Positions 52,932-61,702 of a stretch of 64,000 bases of DNA are shown one piece after another. Each line of letters begins with the position of its first letter. Position 1 is the stretch's first letter. Location of the stretch: assembly GCF_032401055.1 (NCBI RefSeq), contig NZ_CP135529.1:6136501-6200500 (forward strand), given 5' to 3'. A program made the translations under genes and the position numbers. Under the pieces are notes generated by a model. That model saw only the letters and a list, made by a program, of their open reading frames with translations. It was not told where the DNA came from and did no database searches. This DNA is from Tardiphaga sp. 709. Its GTDB lineage: Bacteria; Pseudomonadota; Alphaproteobacteria; Rhizobiales; Xanthobacteraceae.

Positions 52932-54007
52932 CGCAACCGACCACGCGCGGCCACCGGGAGCGTGCCGATAATCTCGTCACCGCGCACCATCACCACTTCA
53001 TCGAACATGTTGACGACCACGCAGACATGGTTCGGCACGATGCGGACGACGTCGCCGACGTTGGGGCGGGTGTTGCTGCGGCCGAGATCGAGGAAGCCAT
53101 GCTCCTCGGCGAAGCGCGCGATCTTGGCTTCGGGATGTTCGAGGATCAGGCCGTAGCCATCGAGGCCGCCGGTGTCGGGCGTCAGCGTCTTGGAGCCGGC
53201 ATCGAGAATGCCGCGTTCCGGGCCGGCGCGGCTGACCACGGTCGAATAGACGTTGAGCGCGCAATCGTCCCAGGTCGCGGAGCCGGCGGCCACCTGCATG
53301 CGGTCGTTGTAGATGTAAGTGCCGAAGCGATGTTCGGTGGCGCCCTTGAGCGAGCCGACATTCTTCAGGTTCGGCGTGCCGCCGGTGGAGACGATGCTCG
53401 GCTCGAGGCCGAGTGCGCGGACGCCGGCCAGTGCTTCGTCATAGAATTTCTGTGCGTCGGGCCAGCCGGTTTCGGTCGGATATAGCATAAAGCCCGCGAA
53501 GGTCAGGCCCTTCGAGGCGGCGATCTCCTTGGCCAGTGCAATCGCCTCCGCCGGCGTCTCGACGCCGGCGCGCTTGCGGCCGGTGTCGCATTCGACAACG
53601 ACGTTGAGGTTGCGACCCGAAATCGCGGCGGCTTTCGGCAGATCTCCGATGACGACGGAATTGTCGGCGGCCACGGTGACGTTTGCCTTCGCCTGCAGGG
53701 CGCCGAGCCGCGCCATCTTCTCGTCGCCGAGCAGGTTGTAGCTGATCAGGATGTCGTCGATCCCTGCATCGGCCATGATCTCGGCCTCGCCGAGCTTCTG
53801 GCAGGTGATGCCTTTGGCGCCGGCCTCGATCTGCATCTTCGCGATCACCGGGCTCTTATGCGTCTTGATATGCGGCCGGTTGGCGATGCCGGCATCATCG
53901 CAGACCTTCTGGATACGCGCGATGTTGCGCTCGACGCGGTCCATGTCGATGACGAGGGCAGGCGTGCCGTATTCGTTGGCGATCTTGGTTGCAAGCGATG
54001 TGGTCAT
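52928..54007 (-). CDS. D-threonine aldolase-like PLP enzyme
   Basis: The protein is 359 aa from MTTSLATKIANEYGTPALVI. It has an alanine-racemase-type TIM barrel with the PLP lysine in NRPHIKTHKSPVIAKM (about residue 48) and the C-terminal metal site region RIVPNHVCVVVNMFDEV, where His and Cys bind a divalent metal. This pattern fits D-threonine aldolase, 3-hydroxyaspartate aldolase or D-serine dehydratase; the exact reaction cannot be settled. An ABC-F gene lies upstream on the same strand. Confidence 0.85.
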   Translation of the reverse strand: MTTSLATKIANEYGTPALVIDMDRVERNIARIQKVCDDAGIANRPHIKTHKSPVIAKMQIEAGAKGITCQKLGEAEIMADAGIDDILISYNLLGDEKMARLGALQAKANVTVAADNSVVIGDLPKAAAISGRNLNVVVECDTGRKRAGVETPAEAIALAKEIAASKGLTFAGFMLYPTETGWPDAQKFYDEALAGVRALGLEPSIVSTGGTPNLKNVGSLKGATEHRFGTYIYNDRMQVAAGSATWDDCALNVYSTVVSRAGPERGILDAGSKTLTPDTGGLDGYGLILEHPEAKIARFAEEHGFLDLGRSNTRPNVGDVVRIVPNHVCVVVNMFDEVVMVRGDEIIGTLPVAARGRLR

Positions 54008-54069
54008 GTCGTTAGTCTCCTGCGCGTGTTCTGATCGCAAAACCGGTACCCACTTTTACGGAACACGCG

Positions 54070-55881
54070 CTACGCGTTCTCGATCTCTTCGCGGAGCATT
54101 TCCAGCTCCAGCCATTGCTCTTCCGAATCCTGCAATTCCTTCTGTGCCTTTGACAGCGCAGCGGTGGCCGTATCGAACTTCTTGCGATCCTTCTTGTAGA
54201 GATTGGGATCGTCGAGATGGCGCTGCTGCTTGGCGATTTCGGAGCGCAGGTTGTCCATCGTCTTCGGCAGGGTGTCCAGCGCGTGCTTGTCCTTGAAGTT
54301 CAGCTTGCGCTTGCCGGCGGGCTTGGACGAGTCCGACTTGCTGCCGTTGCTTTTGGCAGCCACGGCTTCGGTCTTCGCCTCGCGCTTCAGGTCGGCGCCG
54401 CGCTGCGCCAGCATGTCGGTATAGCCGCCGGCATATTCCATCCACTTGCCGTTGCCTTCCGGCACGATCACTGACGTCACGACGCGATCGAGAAAGTCAC
54501 GGTCATGGCTGATCAGGATCACGGTGCCCTCGTAGTCGCCGAGCATTTCCTCGAGCACGTCGAGGGTTTCGAGATCGAGGTCGTTGGTCGGTTCGTCCAG
54601 CACCAGCACATTGGATGGTTTCGCCAGCGCCCGCGCCAGCATCAATCGGCCGCGCTCACCGCCGGACAACACTTCGAGCGGCGTGCGCATCTGCTCCTGC
54701 GAGAACAGGAAGTCCTTCATGTAGCTGACCACATGCTTGGGCTGGCCGTTGACCATCACATGGTCGCCGCGGCCGCCGGTGAGGGCCTCCGCCAGCGTGG
54801 TCTTCGGGTTGAGGCTTTCGCGATGCTGGTCCAGCGTCGCCATTTCGATATTGGCGCCGAACCGGATGGTGCCGGAATCCGGCGGCTCGGTGCCGGTCAG
54901 CATGTTGATCATCGTGGTCTTGCCCGCACCGTTCGGACCGACCACACCAATGCGATCGCCACGCTGCACACGGATCGAGAAGTCGTCGACGATCTTGCGG
55001 TCACCGTAAGTGCGGCAGATGTTCTTCGCTTCGAAGATCAGCTTGCCGGACTTCTCGGCTTCGGCCGCAGCGAGCGTCGCGTTGCCCGCGGCGCCGCGAT
55101 AGTCCTGGCGCTGTGCGCGCAGTTCATGCAGGCCGGCGAGGCGCTTGACGTTGCGCTTGCGGCGGCCGGAGACGCCGTGGCGCAGCCAATGTTCTTCATT
55201 GACGATCTTGCGGTCGAGCTTGTGCTGGTCGCGCTCTTCTTCCGCCAGCACGTCGTCGCGCCACTGTTCGAAGGCCGAGAAGCCGCGATCAATCTGGCGG
55301 ATCTGGCCGCGATCGAGCCAGGCGGTGGCACGTGAGAGGTTGCTGAGAAAGCGGCGGTCATGGCTGATCAACACCAGCGCGCAGCGGCGGCTGGCGAGTT
55401 CGCCTTCGAGCCATTCGATCGTCGTCAGATCGAGATGGTTGGTCGGCTCGTCGAGCAGCAGGATATCCGGCTCGGGCGCCAGCACGCGGGCCAGCGCCGT
55501 GCGGCGCGCTTCACCGCCGGAGAGATTGTTCGGATCCTCGTGGCCGGTGAGGCCGAGCTGTTCGAGCAGATATTGCGCCTGATAGATGTTGTGGCCGTCG
55601 CCCATGCCGGCTTCGACATAAGCGAGCGTCGTCGCATAGCCGGAGAAGTCCGGCTCCTGCGGCAGATACTGCACGGTGGCGCCGGGCTGCACGAAGCGGC
55701 TGCCTTTGTCGTTTTCGACGATCCCCGCCACGATTTTGAGGAGCGTCGACTTGCCGGAGCCGTTGCGGCCGATCAGACAGACGCGCTCGCCCTGCGACAC
55801 CGAGAGTTCGACGCCGTTGAGCAGCGGCGTGCCGCCGAAGGTCAGGAAGATGTCTTTCAGCTGGATAAGCGGAGGAGCCAT
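54070..55881 (-). CDS. uup: ABC-F family ATPase (Uup-like)
   Basis: The protein is 603 aa. Two ABC cassettes without membrane segments: Walker A GRNGSGKSTLLKIV and GPNGAGKTTMINML, signatures LSGGEARRTALARVL and LSGGERGRLMLARAL, and Walker B ILLLDEPTNHLD and VLVLDEPTNDLD. The C-terminal ~90 residues form a Lys/Glu-rich coiled coil, as in Uup. ABC-F proteins act on the ribosome or nucleic acid. The gene name is assigned by architecture only. Confidence 0.92.
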   Translation of the reverse strand: MAPPLIQLKDIFLTFGGTPLLNGVELSVSQGERVCLIGRNGSGKSTLLKIVAGIVENDKGSRFVQPGATVQYLPQEPDFSGYATTLAYVEAGMGDGHNIYQAQYLLEQLGLTGHEDPNNLSGGEARRTALARVLAPEPDILLLDEPTNHLDLTTIEWLEGELASRRCALVLISHDRRFLSNLSRATAWLDRGQIRQIDRGFSAFEQWRDDVLAEEERDQHKLDRKIVNEEHWLRHGVSGRRKRNVKRLAGLHELRAQRQDYRGAAGNATLAAAEAEKSGKLIFEAKNICRTYGDRKIVDDFSIRVQRGDRIGVVGPNGAGKTTMINMLTGTEPPDSGTIRFGANIEMATLDQHRESLNPKTTLAEALTGGRGDHVMVNGQPKHVVSYMKDFLFSQEQMRTPLEVLSGGERGRLMLARALAKPSNVLVLDEPTNDLDLETLDVLEEMLGDYEGTVILISHDRDFLDRVVTSVIVPEGNGKWMEYAGGYTDMLAQRGADLKREAKTEAVAAKSNGSKSDSSKPAGKRKLNFKDKHALDTLPKTMDNLRSEIAKQQRHLDDPNLYKKDRKKFDTATAALSKAQKELQDSEEQWLELEMLREEIENA

Positions 55882-55890
55882 AAGGTCAGT

Positions 55891-56373
55891 TCAACTTTGT
55901 TTCGGCGCGGGCGCAAAGGCCGGGTCGCGCTGGATGCGGCGGATGGTTTGATCCAAGGCCGACAGGAACGCCGAGCGATCGCGCGGCGCGAATGATTTGG
56001 GACCACCGGTGATTTCGCCCGAAGACCGCAAATCGGTCATCAGGTTGCGTACCGCGAGCGTCATCCCGATGGATTGTTCTGTGAACGGCTTGCCGTTAGG
56101 GGCAATTACCGCGGCGCCCGCCTTGACGCAGCGGCTGGCCAGCGGAATGTCCGCCGTAATCACGATATCGCCCTTCCGGGCGCGTTCCGCAATCCAGTCA
56201 TCGGCCGCATCCATGCCCGAACCTGCGGCAATCCGCTCGATCAGGGGATCGTCAGGCACCCGGATGAAGTTTCCGGCGACCACGCTGACGGGCAGGCTGA
56301 AGCGGGCGGCGACGCGGTAAATCTCGTCTTTGACCGGGCAGGCGTCGGCGTCGATATAGATGCGTGTGGTCAA
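55891..56373 (-). CDS. YaiI/YqxD family protein (DUF188)
   Basis: The protein is 160 aa. [20 protein letters not shown] and [20 protein letters not shown] are the signature acidic clusters of the family, arranged like a PIN-type nuclease site. No activity is established. It is directly upstream of the ABC-F gene on the same strand, nine bases apart. Confidence 0.92.
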   Translation of the reverse strand: MTTRIYIDADACPVKDEIYRVAARFSLPVSVVAGNFIRVPDDPLIERIAAGSGMDAADDWIAERARKGDIVITADIPLASRCVKAGAAVIAPNGKPFTEQSIGMTLAVRNLMTDLRSSGEITGGPKSFAPRDRSAFLSALDQTIRRIQRDPAFAPAPKQS

Positions 56374-56531
56374 GGGAGCACAAGTTCCACGAAAAGGCAG
56401 TCATTTGCGGGTGGGCGATGTGGCGCTGACGCGGGACAGTTCCCCGCCCGTCGCCTTGCCTCGAACATGGTGACGGGTATCATCTCCTGCCAAGGCGAAC
56501 ACTCAATTTCGCGCAGTTTTCGGGAGGAATC

Positions 56532-57332
56532 ATGACCAAACGGCTCGAACCGTACCGTGTTGAGGCCTTTAACACGGCCAAACAGTCCGAAAACAAGATG
56601 CATGACGATTCTGTCGCCCGGAAATTCGGTTTCAGCGGCGGATTGGTGCCTGGCGTCGACGTGCTGGCCTATATGATCCATCCGCCGGTGCAGCACTGGG
56701 GACGGGACTTTCTGGAGCGTGGTCTGATCGAGGCCCGTTTCACCAAGCCGGTCTATGACGGCGAGACAGTCGAGGTGGTCGCCGAGGAAGCCGGCGAGGG
56801 GCTCGCGCTGAGCGTTGAGGGCGGCGGCGAGATTCGTGCGGCCGGGACCGCATCGCTGACTCAGCGGCCGATGGTGCCGGCGCTGGACGATTTCCCGGAC
56901 ACGGCGGCTGTGTCGAAGCGGCTGCCGGTGGATGCCAATTCCTACGCGCTGGACAAGTGGCTCGGGACCGCGCCGCGGGTCTGGCCGGAGGATGGACTTG
57001 CCGAATATCTGGGTGAGGTTCGCGAGGCCGACGATCGGTATCTGCGCGAGGGCATCGTGCATCCCGGCGTGCTGCAGCGGATCATGAACAAGGTGCTGGT
57101 GGACAATGCGCTGCTCGGGCCGTGGATTCACGTCGGCAGCAGGATGCAGTTGCTCGCGACCGCGAATACCGATGACGAGTTGATCGCGCGGGCGAAGGTG
57201 ACCGCCAATTACGAGAAGAAAGGGCATCGCTTTGTCGAGCTCGATGCGCTCATCGTGGCCAATGGCACGACGCCCATAGCGCACTGCCAGCATATCGCGA
57301 TCACTCAGCCGCGCGAGGTCGTGGCGGCGTGA
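56532..57332 (+). CDS. Hotdog-fold MaoC-like protein
   Basis: The protein is 266 aa, preceded by GGGAGGA. VARKFGFSGGLVPGVDVLAY and a second similar segment from about residue 130 suggest a double hotdog. The D-x4-H catalytic pair of hydratase 2 is not evident (KMHDDSVARKFGF is the nearest match), so enzymatic activity is uncertain. It could bind an acyl-CoA or thioester. Confidence 0.7.
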   Translation: MTKRLEPYRVEAFNTAKQSENKMHDDSVARKFGFSGGLVPGVDVLAYMIHPPVQHWGRDFLERGLIEARFTKPVYDGETVEVVAEEAGEGLALSVEGGGEIRAAGTASLTQRPMVPALDDFPDTAAVSKRLPVDANSYALDKWLGTAPRVWPEDGLAEYLGEVREADDRYLREGIVHPGVLQRIMNKVLVDNALLGPWIHVGSRMQLLATANTDDELIARAKVTANYEKKGHRFVELDALIVANGTTPIAHCQHIAITQPREVVAA

Positions 57333-57360
57333 TGTTGTAGAGCAGCGGCGCTCTTCCTTT

Positions 57361-57540
57361 TCCCTCCTCCGCGCTTGCGTGGGGAGGGTGGCCGGCCGTT
57401 AGGCCGGTCGGGTGGGGGTGGTGCCACACACGTCAAGCTCGCGGAGATACCCCACCCCGGCCTCCACTTCGTCGATGCTTCGCATCGCCTCGCTCGGCCG
57501 ACCCTCCCCACTGCGCTTCGCTTGGGGGAGGGATATTTCT
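57361..57540. repeat. GC-rich palindromic repeat cluster
   Basis: Segments such as CGCTTGCGTGGGGAGGGTGG, GGCCGGCCGTTAGGCCGG and CCTCCCCACTGCGCTTCGCT are mutually complementary and form nested hairpins. This is a common type of intergenic repeat in Bradyrhizobium-like genomes, often downstream of genes. It separates the hotdog gene from element copy B. No protein is supported here. Confidence 0.65.
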
Positions 57541-57568
57541 GGCGCCTGCGCGCCATCGTAGATGTGAA

Positions 57569-58155
57569 TGTCAAACAGCCACTGCTCTTCAGACATGCGT
57601 CATCACCCCCATTGTTTGCGGCGCGGGGGCGCCGTCGTCTCTTGCATTCCCGCCCCCTTGTGAGAGGGCGTGCGGAACGCCGGGTGCCCGTTGCACCCTT
57701 GGGCCTGATGCGAATGCGGTCTTCCGCAAGTGAGTGCATCAGGACTTTCGGAGGCGCCGAGCGAGTGCCCGACGTTCCGCATGCGGTGTTTTTTCGGTTG
57801 CTTGCACTTTGCCTCAGCGAACGATCCGATCACCGAATTAAAGTCCCAAGGCGATGGGAAGGGAGCCTCAAGCGAGTAAGCCGAACGCGTTTCGATTTGG
57901 TCGTCCGTCACACTGTCCAGGATTCTTTCCATCCGAAGGTCGGCCGTCTCCTTGCCAGTGGCAGTGCTGGCGCAGATCCGTCCTGCCCGAAGACAGACGT
58001 CACCCATGAACCGCGTAACGCCGCATCTCCGGCGTCCACCGCATCCCACCCCGCGAACGTGACGATCGCGATCGCCCCTCTCGGTGGGGCAGGACGGAGG
58101 GGAATATAGTCCATACAGGGATATTGTCAACGAGATATAGGAAAAAATGTTTAGG
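57569..58155 (-). repeat. ~590-bp repeated element, copy B (inverted)
   Basis: The reverse complement matches 7645-8238 from CCTAAACATTTTTTCCTAT through the segment ending ...GTCTGAAGAGCAGTGGCTG. Differences are point changes and small indels, for example ACACTTGC against ACTTGC and ATCGCATC against ATTCGCATC. Long frames on both strands here are products of GC bias and are not shared between the copies. Like copy A, it is preceded on its 5' side by the CATTCCGGGGCGC hairpin repeat. Confidence 0.85.
58103..58130 (-). promoter_or_regulatory. Sigma-70-type promoter inside repeated element B
   Basis: On the minus strand TTGACA (58125-58130) and TATATT (58103-58108) are 16 bp apart, identical in hexamers and spacing to copy A. 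Confidence 0.6.
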
Positions 58156-58175
58156 CGTGGTCCCGGCCAAGAACT

Positions 58176-58383
58176 CGTCATTCCGGGGCGCGGGCGCGCC
58201 TTCGCGCACGCGAACCCGGAATCTCAGCATGGGAGTCTCTGGTCAGCGCCAAACACTTCGAGATTCCGGGTTCGCACTACGCGGCTGCGCCGCTTCGTGC
58301 GCCCCGGAATGACGAGCTTGGATCAAGATTCCGAGCTCAGTCCGGCCCGGAATGACGAGCCCAGACGCACGCCCCGGAATGAC
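58176..58383. repeat. Palindromic repeat array (CATTCCGGGGCGC family), copy 2
   Basis: The main unit at 58176-58314 has outer arms CGTCATTCCGGGGCGCGGG / GCGCCCCGGAATGACG and inner arms GCGAACCCGGAATCTC / GAGATTCCGGGTTCGC. Two further partial units ending in CCCGGAATGACGAG and CCCCGGAATGACAA follow. It is the same family as 7495-7622 and again adjoins the ~590-bp element. Confidence 0.85.
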
Positions 58384-58455
58384 AAAGTGGTGATGCTTTG
58401 TCGCCCGCTGCTGTCGGATGGGCTATGTCAGAGCGTGATGATCAAGGGGCAAATG

Positions 58456-59286
58456 ATGACGGATGTTTTTCGGCTGGATCGCTATCTCGCGCGCATCGGC
58501 TTTGACGGATCGGTTGCGCCGGATCTGGCGACACTGACGGCCATTCATGTCGCTCACATCAATGCGCTGCCTTTCGAGGGTCTCAATCCTTTTCTCCGTC
58601 TGCCGGTCAAACTGGACATGGCGTCGCTGCAACAGAAACTCATCGATGGCCGACGTGGTGGTTATTGCTATGAGCTGAATGCGGTGCTGAGGGCTGCACT
58701 CGTCGCGATCGGCTTCAAGGTCACGGGACTCGGCGCCCGGGTGCGCTGGAATGCGCCGCCGGACAGTCCGCTTGGCCCCAGGACGCACATGCTCTTGAAA
58801 GTCGATCTTCCGGACGGACCTTATCTCGCCGATACCGGCTTTGGCGCCTGCATGCTCGATGCACCTCTACGGCTCCTCACGGGGACCGAGCAGCAAACGG
58901 CGATGGGGACCTATCGGCTGATCGAAGCTGATGGCCTGTTGTCGCTGAGTGTGAAGCGGGCGGACGGCTGGCGGACGATGTACGTGTTTGACCGCACGCC
59001 GCAACTGCCGTCGGATTACGAGCTCGGCAACTGGTACACATCGACCAGTCCCTTCGTGCCCTTCACCTCGACGCTGGTGATGGAGCGCGTCAGCAGCGGC
59101 CGGCGTTATAAACTGGTCAATCGCCACCTGATCACGGAGGGACCTGACGGCGAACCGATGTCTGAACGCGTGCTCGGCAGCGCTGCGGAGTTGCAGCAGG
59201 TTCTTGACGAGACCTTCGGCGTCACGCCGCCGGCATCCGCCGACGAGATATTCGCGGTCATCAACGCAAACGCGGAGCGCCGTTGA
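58456..59286 (+). CDS. Arylamine N-acetyltransferase
   Basis: The protein is 276 aa. The start at 58456 sits seven bases after AAGGGG; an ATG at 58453 is equivalent, and upstream frame from 58147 is repeat sequence. The NAT catalytic triad is complete: Cys71 in RRGGYCYELNAVL, His111 in GPRTHMLLKVDLP and Asp126 in YLADTGFGACML. The INALPFEGLNPFL segment is also conserved. It transfers acetyl from acetyl-CoA to aromatic amines or hydrazines; the natural substrate is unknown. Confidence 0.93.
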   Translation: MTDVFRLDRYLARIGFDGSVAPDLATLTAIHVAHINALPFEGLNPFLRLPVKLDMASLQQKLIDGRRGGYCYELNAVLRAALVAIGFKVTGLGARVRWNAPPDSPLGPRTHMLLKVDLPDGPYLADTGFGACMLDAPLRLLTGTEQQTAMGTYRLIEADGLLSLSVKRADGWRTMYVFDRTPQLPSDYELGNWYTSTSPFVPFTSTLVMERVSSGRRYKLVNRHLITEGPDGEPMSERVLGSAAELQQVLDETFGVTPPASADEIFAVINANAERR

Positions 59287-59373
59287 CCGCTGCGTAATCC
59301 CACCATTCCGACCCGATTGCGGCGAATGACGCCTTCGGCTAATTCGCCCCCGGGATCATCACGAGGAACGTCA

Positions 59374-59529
59374 AATGTCGCTGTCATCCGCCAAGAATTA
59401 CGCGCTGCGCGCCGCCAAGTCGCAGGACCAGAAGGAAGCCACCGAGCTTTTGTCCAAGGCGATCATGGAATTGACGCTGGCGATCGAGGCGCAGGACGCC
59501 AAGATCAAGAAGATGAACAAGGGCGCATA
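59374..59529 (+). CDS. Small helical protein, 51 aa
   Basis: The ATG at 59374 follows ACGAGGAACG. The peptide begins MSLSSAKNYALRAAKSQDQK and continues EATELLSKAIMELTLAIEAQ to DAKIKKMNKGA. It is strongly helical and charged, without cysteine or membrane segment. Small proteins of this form are common in rhizobia and have no assigned role. It precedes the DUF2171 gene by 83 bp. Confidence 0.65.
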
Positions 59530-59612
59530 ATCGGGACGCCGATCTCACCGGATCGCGATTGAACCTATTGCGCAGCCGCACGTTCAGTGTTCCCCACATC
59601 AGAGGATACGAC

Positions 59613-59855
59613 ATGAGTGCGCTCAGCAAGATCAAAGAACATATGGAAGTCATCGGCGCGGACGGCGTGCACGTCGGCACGGTCGACAAGGTCGAGGGCA
59701 ACCGCATCAAGCTGACCAAGAAGGACAGCGGCGAGGGCAGCCACAAGGGTCACCATCACTTCATCGATGGCGGTCTGGTCGCCGAGGTTGAGGGCGACAA
59801 GGTGCGGCTCTCGGCCAATGGCGACGTCGCCTTTGCGATGGAAGAAGAGAAGTAG
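59613..59855 (+). CDS. DUF2171 protein
   Basis: The protein is 80 aa from MSALSKIKEHMEVIGADGVH, with AGAGGA upstream. The family core is seen in VGTVDKVEGNRIKLTKKDSG, SHKGHHHFIDGGLVAEVEGD and KVRLSANGDVAF, a PRC-barrel-like beta domain. Function unknown; DUF2171 genes often occur near stress-related genes. An intrinsic terminator follows. Confidence 0.85.
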   Translation: MSALSKIKEHMEVIGADGVHVGTVDKVEGNRIKLTKKDSGEGSHKGHHHFIDGGLVAEVEGDKVRLSANGDVAFAMEEEK

Positions 59856-59861
59856 AACGAA

Positions 59862-59894
59862 AAAGCCCCGCGGTGCGAACCGCGGGGCTTTCGT
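59862..59894 (+). terminator. Intrinsic terminator after DUF2171 gene
   Basis: The stem AAAGCCCCGCGG / CCGCGGGGCTTT has a TGCGAA loop. It lies seven bases after the stop codon and is flanked by A and T runs, so it can work in both directions, also for the convergent Bug-family gene. Confidence 0.88.
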
Positions 59895-59929
59895 TCGGAT
59901 CACTCAGATGGAGCGAGGTGAGACGCGCC

Positions 59930-60934
59930 TCACTTCACCTCCATCTGCAGGCCTTCCTTGTCGATGATGGTCTTGAACTTGGCCGTCTCAGCCTCGACGA
60001 AGGTCTGGAATTGTTGGGGCGTGCCGTAGTCCGACACGGCGCCCATGGCCGCGATGGTCTTCTTGGTCGCATCCGTGCCGAGCAGAACCTTGATCTGCTC
60101 ATTGAGCGAGGTCACGGCTTCGGTCGGTGTGCTCTTCGGATAGAATACGCCAAACCATGACGCGACGTCGAACTTCTCCAGCTCGGGCGCGGTCTCGCGC
60201 ATCGCCGGAACGTTCGGGCACTGGGCATTGCGCTGCTGCGTGGTGACGGCAAGGCCGGTGAGCTTGCCGTCGAGCACCTGCGGCAGCGACGGATAGAGAT
60301 TGTCGAACAGGATCTGGATGTCGCCAGCGAGGGCCGCCTGCAGCGCAGGACCCGCGCCGCGGAACGGCACGTGCTGCATCTTCAATCCGGTGAGCTGCAG
60401 CCACCATGCGCCGGTGAGATGCGGGCTCTGGCCGACGCCCGACGAGCCATAGTTCAGCTTGTCCGGATTGGCCTTGATATAGGCGATCAGCTCCGGGATC
60501 GTCTTGATCGGCACGCTCGGATGCGCGCAGACGATGTTCGGAATCTTGATCATGTTGCTGACCGCCTGCAACTGATCGCTCTTGTAGGTCAGGTTCTTGA
60601 AGATGCTGTAGGCGATGGCGTTGGGGCCGGGATTGCCGACCAGGATGGTGTGGCCATCGCCCTTGAGGCGCGCGACTTCGGCGGTGCCGATGGTGCCGCC
60701 GCCGCCCGAGCGGTTTTCCACCACCACGGACTGGCCCCAGGCCGGCTGCAGATGCGCAGCGAGCATACGGCCCATCACGTCGGTGGAGCCGCCGGCTGCG
60801 GCGGGCACGATGACGCGGACGGTTTCAGTGGGCTTCCATTCGCCGGCGCCGAGACTCGCGCGCGGCAGGATCGCGGCGCTGGTGATCGCGGCGGCGCCGG
60901 TGAGTACCCGGCGACGGGTAACCAGATTGGTCAT
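59930..60934 (-). CDS. Tripartite tricarboxylate transporter binding protein (Bug/TctC family)
   Basis: The protein is 334 aa from MTNLVTRRRVLTGAAAITSA. The signal has a twin-arginine-like RRR followed by a hydrophobic run. Bug motifs are TVRVIVPAAAGGSTDVMGRM, VVENRSGGGGTIGTAEVARL and LNYGSSGVGQSPHLTGAWWL. It is a periplasmic receptor for carboxylates or other small acids. No TctAB membrane genes are adjacent, as is common for this family. Confidence 0.9.
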   Translation of the reverse strand: MTNLVTRRRVLTGAAAITSAAILPRASLGAGEWKPTETVRVIVPAAAGGSTDVMGRMLAAHLQPAWGQSVVVENRSGGGGTIGTAEVARLKGDGHTILVGNPGPNAIAYSIFKNLTYKSDQLQAVSNMIKIPNIVCAHPSVPIKTIPELIAYIKANPDKLNYGSSGVGQSPHLTGAWWLQLTGLKMQHVPFRGAGPALQAALAGDIQILFDNLYPSLPQVLDGKLTGLAVTTQQRNAQCPNVPAMRETAPELEKFDVASWFGVFYPKSTPTEAVTSLNEQIKVLLGTDATKKTIAAMGAVSDYGTPQQFQTFVEAETAKFKTIIDKEGLQMEVK

Positions 60935-61036
60935 AGCTTCTTCCCTCGATGGTGTCGTTTTGGTTTTTGATCTTGCTGAAATCGTAATGAGGCAGATGGT
61001 GGCGGGCAAGCCGACGTTGGCCACAGCGTAAAGAAA

Positions 61037-61062
61037 AGCCCCGCAGCGTGTGCTGCGGGGCT
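61037..61062 (-). terminator. Intrinsic terminator of bamE
   Basis: The stem AGCCCCGCAGC / GCTGCGGGGCT has loop ACAC on the minus strand, followed by TTTTCTTT. It lies about 30 bp past the bamE stop. Confidence 0.85.
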
Positions 61063-61091
61063 CTTGCAATTCAGCGATTTGATAGTTCCGC

Positions 61092-61562
61092 CTAGCGGAA
61101 ACTGATCAGCTTGAACAGCGGCGTGAGGTAGCTCATTTCCTGACCGGAGGTCGGCGTGGTGCGGCTGATGAAGTCGAAGATCTTGCCGTCCTGCAGGCCG
61201 TAATTGGCGAGCCGGATCACCTTGCGGTTCTTGTCGAAATAGATCGCGATGACGCGCTGGTCGGTGACCTTCTGCGGCATGAACGCGACGGCGCGTTCGG
61301 CGCGCTGCGAGATGTAATAGAACACTTCGCCTGATAGCGTGGCGACAGTGGATGGCGTGCCCATCACGATCAGGACCTGATCCTGGCTGGCGCCGATCGG
61401 GATCTGCTCCAGCGCGCCGGGGGGCAGGATGTAGCCCTTCTGGAATTGCTCGGCACAGGCGCCCAGCGTAACGCACAGGGCCGCGACCGCGAGTGCGGCG
61501 CGCATGCCGCGCCAGCCACGTGTCAGCCGCGCCTTCGCGCTGATGGAGGTCGAAATTGTCAT
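61092..61562 (-). CDS. bamE: Outer membrane assembly factor BamE (SmpA/OmlA)
   Basis: The protein is 156 aa from the ATG at 61562; an internal ATG at 61505 would still include the lipoprotein signal. Lipobox VTLGAC gives the acylated Cys36. The BamE domain follows: KGYILPPGALEQIPIGASQD, QVLIVMGTPSTVATLSGEVF and YYISQR. It is an outer-membrane lipoprotein of the Bam complex. It is divergent from the Cbp3-like gene, an order typical of Alphaproteobacteria. Confidence 0.9.
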   Translation of the reverse strand: MTISTSISAKARLTRGWRGMRAALAVAALCVTLGACAEQFQKGYILPPGALEQIPIGASQDQVLIVMGTPSTVATLSGEVFYYISQRAERAVAFMPQKVTDQRVIAIYFDKNRKVIRLANYGLQDGKIFDFISRTTPTSGQEMSYLTPLFKLISFR

Positions 61563-61702
61563 AGCGGAGGGGGTCCCATCCTCTTGATTCTCGGGAAGGC
61601 CTTGCTTCCGAAAGACTTGCATCCCGGAAGGCGTTGACGTACCGGGCAGAACCTCTGAATGCAACATGCGCGTGCCCGAGGGGCCCGCCTGAGGAACCCA
61701 AG

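Noticed and set aside
57375-58109. 244-residue plus-strand frame through element copy B
   Set aside because: Copy A has indels that destroy this frame, and the product is low-complexity Arg/Ala; the element is not coding on this evidence.
57603-58181. 192-residue minus-strand frame through element copy B
   Set aside because: The frame is not kept in copy A, where one-base indels break it into pieces.
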